Part shown: positions 1 through 7,663 of the stretch, one piece after another | Layout: each line of letters opens with the position of its first letter | Position numbering within the stretch: the first letter of the stretch is position 1 | Assembly: GCA_009602725.1 (NCBI GenBank) | Contig: WELB01000367.1 | Coordinates: 69,807 to 80,143 of the forward strand | Reading direction: 5' to 3' | DNA length: 10,337 nucleotides | Origin: Spirogloea muscicola | Taxonomy: Eukaryota; Streptophyta; Zygnematophyceae; Spirogloeales; Spirogloeaceae | Translations under genes and position numbers: made by a program | Notes under the pieces: generated by a model | The model's input: the letters and a program-made list of their open reading frames with translations, nothing else | Told to the model about the DNA's origin: nothing | Databases searched by the model: none

Positions 1-350
1 GTGCCGAAAGCTCGCAGCACCTCCTCTGGGGGGCCGAGGAGCGTGGTATCATCCGCATAGCTCGGGAGGAGAACGCCAGGGTGAGCGCTCGCCGTGTTGC
101 GCAAAGCACGGTGATGCGCCAGAGCGAAGAGGAAACCACCCATTGGATCACCTTGGCGTGTCCCCGTCTTTGACTGCAGAACAGCCAAAGAAGTCCCTGC
201 CCCCCACAACAATGCAGATGGCGAGCCATACATGCAGCGGAAGTGAGGGAGGAGGGTGGGAAAGTACTGCCTTAGCTCCTCGGCAATAACCTGCCGATCC
301 ACGGAGTTGAAAGGAGACCCATTGTTTGCACACTCTTTCAAGATAAGGTG
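1..350 (-). pseudogene. Truncated reverse transcriptase (non-LTR retrotransposon type)
   Basis: One frame is open from 350 down to base 1 and continues past the window edge. It reads as the palm region of a reverse transcriptase: FNSVDR near 300, then TGTRQGDP (RQGDP codons at 144-158, the 'G-Q-G-D-P' motif), FLFALA, and the catalytic YADD box at 48-59. These are hallmarks of the RVT_1 family, which copies RNA into DNA for retrotransposition. Upstream the frame meets TAA at 351-353. The catalytic aspartate expected just before the FNSVDR segment is not visible; ILKECANNGSP stands there instead. With no start codon and the (CT)n tract close upstream, this looks like a 5'-truncated, dead LINE copy. 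The 3' part of the element lies outside the window. The RT identity is secure; the element class is inference. Confidence 0.85.
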
Positions 351-407
351 TTACAGACGTCGATTAGTGGCTCTGAGCTCGGCCTCCTTTCATTTCGTGT
401 GCACCAT

Positions 408-624
<217 letters not shown>

Positions 625-2538
625 CTCTTTGCGTGACGGCTTGTGACCAAGTAGATGTCGCTTCCTTGGAGATCTGATCACTAATCATCCTGCGCGGCTC
701 CCAGCCTGCCCCAGCATTATTGCTTGCCCTCCTCCACCCCTGCTAACCACTTTCTTGCGACTGGCTGCTGACGCCATTCCCTCTTGTGGGGCGCAGTCAA
801 CTCTCGGGCTCGCCGCTTACAGCCATTGCCCCCTTCACAGAAGCAATTGATAAATTATGTGCACAACTATGTGTGCACAAGAGCTGGCCAAGAGGTGCCA
901 CTAGGAGTCTCAACCACCAAGGCGAGCGGCTTAAGAAGGCTCAATAGGCTCTAGTCAGCGACAGCAAGTCAAGCTTGCTGGGAAATGCGAAGCAGGCCCC
1001 TAGCGGATTACCACAGCAAATGTTTCGAGCGCCCTGCATGGGCAGCCACTGACCTACTGCTATGATAATGAAGGGTCGGCATGTGGCAAAACAAATTAGA
1101 GACTACGATATGTAGACCTAGCTGCTTACTAGCTCAGTGTCTGTGGCATTGCCTATGTGCAATACCTTAGCCAGCGGACAGACGATCCGCTGGTGGAACT
1201 ATTCGCCGAAGGTTGAGTTTGAGGCTTAGACACTTTTTATGAGCTTACATGAAGAGGAAGTGTAGGCCTGCCCAAAGAAAGGGCTTTTTCAAGTTGGCAA
1301 GTGATGAGATGCATTAGTTTTGCAATAAGGCAGCTTCTGCAAGTCGTGACAAGTGCAGCGAACATTGATGTAATAGTTTAAGAGTCGCTCATATGTTGAC
1401 AAAGGCTGCCACGAGGAGATCAGCCTGAATCGTCAAGAATGTATCTTACGAACCCAGTCATCAGCTGCACACGGTTTTAACCGTTCCACTACGAGGTAGA
1501 GAGAGTTAAAAAGGATGCTTGACCAACTCTTGATCTTTATTTAATTGTGTGTGCTTTTTCCGCCAAGCCATTATTAATAAGACTTTCAGTCAAAGGAGGT
1601 GAACTGCTACAAAGGTCCTTGGATCTAATCAAGGAGACGAGTTTGACATACATACAGTCAAAATACATTGGAAGCATAGAAGGCTTCCTTCTCTGTTCAA
1701 CAACGGCTGTAATCGATGACTGCTACAAATAATCTTTAAAGCATAAGCTGTTACATGCTTTGAAATGATATGCCATGTAGTCGCCTTGTTTACATAATTT
1801 GGACATGGACACAGACGACTAAGACACTTTCAAACACAAGCCCAGAGCCAGAGACAGAAACTCCAAGCTGTCAGTGGCAGTCAGTAAATGCCTTCATACT
1901 CAAGAGCAAAAGGCAGTCTGGCACGCAAGTCTCCTTCACACCTATCTCGAAATACAGATGATAGGCCTCATTTTCGTCTCCTACCCTCTTGAATGGAGGT
2001 CTATCTTACCATAAAGAAAGGAAGGACGTAAGACAGAACCAGCGAGCTATCCGATTACACCGTTAAGCTTTGATGAAAATACATTGCAGAAGCGTTGTTG
2101 GAAGCTTCTTGGGTTGTGATAGTGGAAACCCGCTGGAAGGAAGCAGTCTAGTTGGAACCCGCAGAATCGGGCGAAGTTGAAGTCGGCTAGCCTATTGTGG
2201 TTGGTCAGCTAGATGCAGCTAAACCGCTGCATTGGCGTAGAGGCTGATGCTCACTTGAAAACATCTCTCTGCAGCAACATCAACTACAGGCTTTCTTGTT
2301 TCAGTGGTGGCCTTGTGCAGCAAATGAGCTGGTCCATTCCTAACCTGGCACAACCTTCTCACAAAGGCAGGCTGATCAACTTCAGGATGTGCTCTATGCT
2401 AGTGCGCAAATGCACAGACTTCTGGCACTCTCAATTGCGGCATGACAATCTTGCGCAGTTCTGTTGCAAAAAATTGTCTATGTCGGCTCGATCTGAGACG
2501 TACTGTCTAAGACAGCTCATTCTTGGCAAAAGGTACTC
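625..2538. other. Gene-free stretch downstream of the SDR gene
   Basis: I see no recognisable protein, tRNA or rRNA here. Open frames are short (up to about 109 codons, e.g. 2213-2542 plus) and resemble nothing I know. The right part should include the 3' UTR of the dehydrogenase, whose stop codon is at 2541-2539. A TGTAA pentamer, a common green-algal polyadenylation signal, occurs on the minus strand at 2059-2055, but it is about 480 bp past the stop, so its use is uncertain. The stretch looks less GC-rich than the region after 4366. It contains one clear hairpin at 1171-1193 and two copies of the palindrome TGTGCACA at 858-865 and 872-879. Confidence 0.6.
1171..1193. repeat. Perfect 8-bp stem-loop
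   Basis: CCAGCGGA (1171-1178) and TCCGCTGG (1186-1193) are exact reverse complements around a 7-base loop. No gene or poly-T tract adjoins it. Function is unknown and it may be chance. Confidence 0.6.
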
Positions 2539-4365
2539 TTAGGCGTTAACAACCACGCCACCTGCACACAGAGAAGCTGAAGACTATCACCCTCAACATC
2601 AGAATGTGCAAGGCCGGCTGCTTCCTTGCAGCGTATACCACTCGGAACAGTATTGAGCAAGCTCTTTTGGATCTCACAGAACCTAATCTCGGATGTCCTG
2701 TTGACGTACCATTTGGGTGAAGGACCTGGCCAGCGTAGTACGATGAGTCATCTGAAGCCAGGAACACGTACGAAGGGGCTATCTCGTCCGGCTGCCCGGC
2801 ACGTTTCATGGGCACCTGACCACCGAACTTCTCTGTCTTCTCCTCAGGGAACGTGGATGGGATAAGAGGAGTCCAGACTGGTCCAGGAGCTACACCTGCG
2901 CAGAAGGTCGTCGGTGTTGCTCACTGAATATAGGATACTGAAACTGAGAATGAGCTCGGATATGCTTCTGCAAAACAGTGTGCAGGGAAAGTGGTGCAGT
3001 CTTTCCTAGCAGTCTCTTCGTGCACAAGATTATGTGTGGCTTTAGTAAGTGAGACTTCAACATGTGCTGTACCATTCACTCGAATGCCTCGCTCGATGAG
3101 TTGCTGAGAAAGACCCCTTGTGAATGCTACAATGGCACCCTTAGAGGCAGTGTAGTCCAGGAGGGTCGCATTCCCCTTGTAAGCATTGATTGAAGTGGTG
3201 TTGATGATCGTTGATCCCTCCCCCATGTGCGGAAGTGCATGCCTGCAAAGGTTTTCCAGACCAGAGTAGAAAGCCATGGTGCTTGAGTCAGAGCACGAAT
3301 ACCAGCTGCTGGGGAGTCTAAATACATTGCAATCGACAGTACCCAAGCCTGCTAGTGTTACAACTCCGAGCTGACGGCAAATGGTGTGGGCCTTGAGTGG
3401 AACTTGGTACCTGACGAGGTAGAACATGGAAAAGAGGTTGACGCGGAAGAGGCGCTCAAGCTGCTCCGGCAGTATTTCCTCAATGCTTGCCTTAGTGTGC
3501 TGCTCCCCTGCAATATTGCAGAGGCAGTCGACTCTACCATAGGCCTCCACCACCTTGTCGATGACCTTCAGCTCCACAGGGGCGGAACGTGTCAGAGCAC
3601 ATCGCTTTGTCACTGTAGAGTGCACCTTCTAACCAGACCTTGCTGCATGCAGGGGGCTGCCAGAGAGTTTTGACACTTGGCATGCCCCCAGCAAGAGAGC
3701 ATGAAGGCTCAAGTTAATCGGATTAGTTCCACATGTTATGAGGAACAGATGCTCGTGTGCCCTGATGAAGAGGTTCTAGGGGGGGGACTAAACAGATGTC
3801 CCAAGGAACGGCGGACATTCGAGGGCAAGTGAAAGCACGGACCTGCTTGCAGTTCTCGTCGTATGCCAAGTCCACGCAGATCTTGATGGGATCACGGGCA
3901 TCCTCGTGCTTGGACTCCTTGAGCATCTCCATCGTCTCCTCTGCGTCCTTCTCTTCTTTGTCAACGTACGTGAAGGCGACGGTCGCTCCCTCAAGAGAGA
4001 AGTGGTACGCGACAGACCTCCCGATCCCAGAGTCCCCTCCAGTGATGAGAGCAATCTTCCCCTGGTCAGAGACAGGGGCGCACTCGAGTGCCTCAGGAGC
4101 GGCGAGCAAGTACTGCCTGCAGCTGATACGGCTGGAAGCTGGAGGGCCCACGTCGTGGGCGAAAAGCGCTCCGGCGTGGTCCCCAATCCCCCCGCCCAGG
4201 TGCTGCATCGGAGATGAGGGTGGAGAGGCGGCCCCAGACCTTGAGCTTGTTGGCGGGCTGGTAGTGGCGCTTCACGACGCTCGGCTTCATTTCCATCTCG
4301 TGCTCCAGCCCGGGCTGCTCCTGCGTCCGAGCTTCCCTGGCGGGGAAGTGGGCGTTGGACGACAT
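2539..4365 (-). CDS. Short-chain dehydrogenase/reductase, glucose/ribitol dehydrogenase-homolog type, 6 exons
   Basis: This is a classical SDR, an NAD(P)-dependent oxidoreductase of the plant 'glucose and ribitol dehydrogenase homolog' / bacterial YhdF-YghA group; the true substrate cannot be read from sequence. Exons on the minus strand: 4365-4240, 4061-3843, 3565-3411, 3242-3073, 2895-2710, 2561-2539. All introns are GT-AG (148-277 bp) and every phase joins cleanly to 292 aa, normal for the family. The Rossmann cofactor motif TGGDSGIG is at residues 49-56. The catalytic tetrad is N158 (FRVNLF), S184 (INTTS), Y197 and K201 (YTASK). RVNGVAPGPVWTPL and the C-terminal HPNGG segment are family signatures. 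The usual NNAG appears as CNIAG (131-135). The hydrophilic N-terminus (SNAHFPAREARTQEQPG) shows no clear targeting peptide, so it is probably cytosolic. The ATG at 4365 is the only in-frame start close to the conserved PANKLKGK segment. The exon 3 acceptor could alternatively lie 6 bases upstream. Confidence 0.93.
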
Positions 4366-4667
4366 AGCGGCCCTGCGCTGCAGCAGCGAGTGGAGCAGCG
4401 GCGGCGCGAGTGAGGGCCGGGGAGGCCGGCAGGAGGCGGCCTGCGGGCGCCGGGAAGGGCATGCAGGCGGGGGGGGGGGTTCGGACCGGGGCGGCGNAAA
4501 AAAAAAAAAAAAAAAAAACACGCCAGCTGCGGCCGCCTGGGCCTGCCGCGCCACGCGGCGCGCCGGGCCCGTCCGCCGTGGCGCCGGCCCCCTCGGCCAT
4601 CTGGACTCCTTTCGTTTCCTTTCACACGGAATCATCCCCTCCCCTTCGTTCTCCGGCATCGGGAAGG
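4366..4667 (-). promoter_or_regulatory. Upstream region of the SDR gene, with homopolymer runs
   Basis: This GC-rich stretch precedes the dehydrogenase start and must hold its 5' UTR and probably its promoter. I see no convincing TATA box. Plus-strand landmarks are G11 at 4469-4479 and an N at 4497 followed by 21 A (4498-4518). In the gene's own orientation these are C11 and T21. Open frames across the stretch contain Phe or Lys runs encoded by the homopolymer and are not genes. Confidence 0.45.
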
Positions 4668-4732
4668 AAGCGCGGCCAGATTGACTGGTGGCTGACTGAG
4701 CAAGGCCAGCCCAAAGGCATGGACAAGGTCTG
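4668..4732 (-). repeat. Dispersed repeat copy B1 (inverted)
   Basis: On the minus strand this matches copy B2 (5749-5809) almost base for base: CAGACCTTGTCCA, then TTTGGGCTGGCC, then AGCCACCAGTCAATCTGG, then CCGCGCTT. It differs by a few substitutions and a 4-base insertion inside the loop. It therefore forms an inverted repeat with B2 about 1 kb away. The match appears to stop on both sides. Confidence 0.85.
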
Positions 4733-4875
4733 GCATCCACACGCCTTCGCTTCCCTGTAGCCCCCTTCTCCTGGCCGTCTCGCTGCAGAGGTCCATGGCC
4801 CGGGCGCTGCACCTTCGTGCCGGCAGAGCCCTCCCTGCTGCCTCTGGCTCTGGCCAGGGGACCCACTTCCAGGAG

Positions 4876-5041
4876 CCCAGCATCTCTGATCTGCGGCTGC
4901 TTAGCAGGGGTTACTGAGTGTCTCGTAGCAGCTTTGTTTCTGTTACTTAGCGCTTCCCCTGGCCCCCTTCTCGTACTCTGTTCATTCTTTTTCGGGCTGG
5001 TTGTTCCAGCCCCTATTCTCAATGGGCGAGCACTTTCTTCT
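4876..5041 (+). repeat. Dispersed repeat copy A1 (166-bp direct repeat)
   Basis: These 166 bp are identical to 5428-5593. Landmarks in order: TGATCTGCGGCTGC, GGTTACTGAG, TTAGCGCTTCCC, TTCATTCTTTTTCGGGCTGG and a 7-bp hairpin GGGCTGG-TTGTT-CCAGCCC. After 5041 the similarity to A2 ends. The following bases to about 5107 (TTGGCC, TCGCTT, ATTTCATGCGCACC) resemble what follows copy B3, so the unit may extend further to the right. No flanking direct repeat is evident around A1. Confidence 0.93.
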
Positions 5042-5089
5042 CTTGGCCCTCGCTTCTGGCGTGCATTGGCGTCCCTCCCATTTCATGCG

Positions 5090-5745
5090 CACCTCTCTCC
5101 CCGTGTTTGGCATCTTTGTCGAGGCCGGTTATGCGCTGGCGCTCGAGAACACCAGCGTCATGCCTCCGACCGCTGGGGCGGATGGCCGCATCCACACCCG
5201 GCGCGCCGACCGCGTCGCCAGCGCGCTCGGCGGGGGGCCTCGGCTCATCGCAGACGTCGTCACAACTGACTGCTTTGTTTCCAGCAGCGCAAAACGCTCG
5301 TCGGAGGAGGCGGGCTACGCAGTCGGCCAAGCGGCGGGCGAAAAGGAACGGAAGCACTCGGACCACCCGGTGGGAGACGAATTTGTTCCACTGGCAGTCG
5401 ACGAGCGCGGAGCCTTTGGCATCTCCCCCCAGCATCTCTGATCTGCGGCTGCTTAGCAGGGGTTACTGAGTGTCTCGTAGCAGCTTTGTTTCTGTTACTT
5501 AGCGCTTCCCCTGGCCCCCTTCTCGTACTCTGTTCATTCTTTTTCGGGCTGGTTGTTCCAGCCCCTATTCTCAATGGGCGAGCACTTTCTTCTTCTTTGG
5601 CACGAAATCGCTCGACTTGCTCCGCCGCCTGGCGCGGCGTGCAGCGGCCCGCCGCCTCGGGCAGCAGGCCGAGCAGCCCGGCTTCAACGTCGCCGGGTCC
5701 CTCGCTCAAGTCTTCCGAATGCGTTTGGCCATCGCACTCAAGCTC
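5090..5745 (+). pseudogene. Retroelement C-terminal coding fragment, interrupted by a 173-bp insertion
   Basis: Two plus-strand open segments (about 5090-5421 and 5596-5745) read as the region C-terminal to the reverse transcriptase in green-algal non-LTR elements. The first has FVEAGYALALEN, then RRAD...LIADVVTT (resembling the D...DVT core of restriction-like endonuclease domains), then FVPLAVDERGAFG. The second has TKSLDLLRRLARRAAARR and ends FRMRLAIALKLPQ, like the RLSVALQ tail of such elements. The segments lie in different frames only because repeat copy A2 sits between them; skipping 181 bp makes one continuous frame. No start codon, RT core or clear stop is present, so it is a decayed fragment. 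The identity rests on remembered family patterns. It lies on the opposite strand to the RT fragment at 1-350, so the two are not necessarily one element. Confidence 0.55.
5422..5594 (+). mobile_element. Repeat copy A2: 173-bp insertion with 8-bp target-site duplication
   Basis: CTTTGGCA occurs directly on both sides (5414-5421 and 5595-5602). Removing 181 bp (insert plus one copy of the duplication) rejoins the retroelement reading frame at GAFG/TKSL. Bases 5428-5593 are identical to copy A1. The insert has no terminal inverted repeats, no poly-A tail and no coding capacity, so it would have to be non-autonomous. It is not a spliceosomal intron: no placement of its ends within the 8-base duplication gives GT-AG, GC-AG or AT-AC. 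It carries the hairpin GGGCTGG-TTGTT-CCAGCCC. The mechanism (SINE-like, MITE-like or templated insertion) cannot be told from sequence. Confidence 0.75.
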
Positions 5746-5809
5746 CCTCAGACCTTGTCCATTCTTTTGGGCTGGCCTTTCCCAGCCACCAGTCAATCTG
5801 GCCGCGCTT
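5733..5809 (+). repeat. Dispersed repeat copy B2
   Basis: This begins TCGCACTCAAGCTCCCTCAG and continues CAGACCTTGTCCATTC, TTTTGGGCTGG and CCAGTCAATCTGG. It shares most bases with B3 (5999-6075) and, inverted, with B1 (4668-4732). Its stem-loop is GGCTGG-CCTTTC-CCAGCC. Its left edge overlaps the last codons of the retroelement fragment, so the family may derive from that element's 3' end. Confidence 0.85.
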
Positions 5810-5934
5810 TCTCTGTTTGGCCATTTCGATGCAGCGGTTCCCTTGCCTTCGCGGTTCACGTGCGCGCAGGCCGAGCTTTGGCGGCGGCCTCCGGCTTCCG
5901 TCAGGGCGACGTCTTTCCGCCAGCTAGCTACTCA

Positions 5935-6092
5935 GACTTGCATCTCGTGACTAGAGGTTACTGAGCGTTCCCTGTCTGATGTCTTAGTCCTAGTCGTTCG
6001 CACTCAGGCTCCCTCAGACCTTGTCCAGTCCTTTGGGCTGTCCTTTCCCAGCCACCAGTCAATCTGGCCGCTCTTCTTCTCCCCTGTGGATG
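5935..6092 (+). repeat. Dispersed repeat copy B3 (fuller unit)
   Basis: The left part (GACTTGCATCTCGTGACTAG, then GAGGTTACTGAGCG) resembles the left part of A1/A2. The right part (5999-6075) is a close match to B2. This copy links the A and B groups as diverged forms of one unit. Its hairpin is weaker (GGCTG...CAGCC). It runs on into TTCTTCTCCCCTGTGGATG. Confidence 0.7.
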
Positions 6093-6170
6093 GACTAACA
6101 ATGTATTGGCCTGAATTGGCCTCGCTTTAATTTCATGCGCACCGCGCAACTTCTCTCTCCCCTGTGGATG
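6078..6170 (+). repeat. Pair of 15-bp direct repeats
   Basis: TCTCCCCTGTGGATG occurs at 6078-6092 and 6156-6170. The spacer contains TTGGCCTGAATTGGCCTCGC and ATTTCATGCGCACC, and similar blocks follow copy A1 at about 5042-5095. This is probably the eroded right end of the dispersed repeat unit. Confidence 0.7.
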
Positions 6171-6219
6171 TGCCGGAGGCATTGGCGTGCCACAGGACGT
6201 CGATCGCCATGCCACGGCG

Positions 6220-6531
6220 ATGTGTCAGAGCGCAGATCCAGGGAGTGGACGTGTCAGGGCCTACGTGGCAGGCAGGACCAAGCAAACCTATTCTGGAAAA
6301 CTTACCAGCGCAGAAATCAAGGCACAGAGTAGACACCGGTGTTATGGTGCAAAATCAGAACTCGTGAAGGATGGAGTTGTTGGCTCCAGAAATAAAGAGG
6401 TCGCCAGACGAGCCAGACGCACAGAACCATGTTTCGGGACGGGGTCAAGAATTGCCCTTAATGCTCGATGTGTAAACCCAACCCTACAGCAAAGTAGTGT
6501 TGCTGAAGTAGTAGTAAGCAACAGCCTCTGA
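6220..6531 (+). CDS. Unrecognised open frame, 103 codons, doubtful
   Basis: This is an ATG-to-TGA frame, basic and hydrophilic (RVRAYVAGRTKQTYSGK, then RRARRTEPC). I recognise no domain. It follows directly after the repeat cluster and could be a chance frame, part of a decayed element or an exon of an unseen gene. No flanking exon with a continuing frame was found. Confidence 0.12.
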   Translation: MCQSADPGSGRVRAYVAGRTKQTYSGKLTSAEIKAQSRHRCYGAKSELVKDGVVGSRNKEVARRARRTEPCFGTGSRIALNARCVNPTLQQSSVAEVVVSNSL

Positions 6532-6769
6532 GCAGCTCAAATTGACGCCTGCACACGCAAGGGCACGGTTTTCATGGCGTACCTAAGAGTGAGCCGGTCT
6601 AAGGCAACCAAATGCGGAGCTTCTCGGAGAAGGCTCTCTAACGACTGATCCGCCACGTGGTCCCGCCTGCGCCCTCCTGGCACGGTCCAAGACGCGCGTC
6701 CATTTATCTACTTGAAAACATCACAAGTCTAGGATATGCACGACGCGAGGATATGCTTGCAGCCCAGAT

Positions 6770-7490
6770 GTGCATGCCGGCAGCTTATTAGTCACTTTTG
6801 CAACGGCGTGTGTCACCCACTTTGCAGCGAGCTCAGGCTCACGCTTCGCACCGAAAGCTGGTCAAGCCTTCGCTGGTGGCACAATAGCTTGTCAAAGTCC
6901 GCCCTTTATTTGGGCATTAGTTGGCGACCTGTGCATGCTGACTCGTTGTTATTAAACGGGTCAGCTTAGCAGCAAGTGATGTACACCTGTCAATGCGCTT
7001 GCCTGTGCACTCAGGCCACTCAGGCTCTCCATCACTCAATACACACTCCATCCCCTTGCCTAAGCGCCGGGCTGAGGGGCCTCGGGCTCGTGGCTGCCCT
7101 TGACTTGACGACAAGTGTCGCAGGGCGTTGAGGAGGCTGCCGGATATTTGAGCAAAGTCCAAGGAGCTTGGCGAGACTTGCCTCCCTCGCTACACCTGGT
7201 GCAACTGGCTGGGTAACCGCGCGCCCAACCGATGCCTTAAATGGTTTAGGCCCGAAGCCACGCAGCTCATACTTTGCATCAGGAAGCTGGCCGTGCCCTA
7301 GTTGGTGGCAGGAGGGCTTGGAGCCTGCGTTCGGTGTCTGGGCATTTCTGAGCAATCTCCATGTGCTAACCTGTGGCAACCGAGCGGGTCGGCTTCCCAG
7401 TACGTGACGTGCATCTTACTATTTGCTTGCCTGCTTACTTGGTCACTGTGGCCCTGCACTCACATCACGTCTTTCGCCTCGCCACCGGGA
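6770..7490 (+). repeat. Diverged tandem duplication, unit about 430 bp
   Basis: The stretch around 6835-7060 aligns with about 7265-7490, offset near 428. Shared blocks in the same order: AGCTGG, GGTGGCA, GGCTTG-like, TGGGCATT (6911 and 7339), CATG, CGGGTC-GCTT, CAG-A-GTGA-GT, TTGCCTG and CACT. Identity looks roughly 65-75% by eye. No frame is conserved convincingly between the copies, so it is probably non-coding. It lies just downstream of the tRNA-binding-protein gene. Confidence 0.6.
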
Positions 7491-7663
7491 CCTGAAATGT
7501 GAACTTCCAAATAAATTTGGAGCAGGCAGCGCCCCCTCTCTGCCGCGCACATCATGGCCCAGCATGAAAGCCAAGCTTACGGTCAGCCCCCACTCTCACA
7601 ATGTTTGGTTGCACCCTGGTGCAAACTCCTGACCCACACGCGCGAGGCATTTCAGGGGCCCTC

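Noticed and set aside
2213-2542. Plus-strand 109-codon frame
   Set aside because: It is antisense to the 3' end of the SDR gene with no recognisable motif.
4093-5022. Minus-strand 309-codon frame running from copy A1 through the homopolymer into SDR exon 1
   Set aside because: It crosses an N, a Phe run from the T21 tract, repeat DNA and the first SDR intron. Only the part matching SDR exon 1 is supported.
5422-5594. Insert A2 as a spliceosomal intron or introner
   Set aside because: The frame is restored by its removal, but no alignment of its ends within the 8-bp duplication gives GT-AG, GC-AG or AT-AC.
5260-5859. Minus-strand 199-codon frame
   Set aside because: It is antisense to the retroelement fragment and copy A2, and shares a segment with the frame at 4093-5022 only because A1 and A2 are identical.
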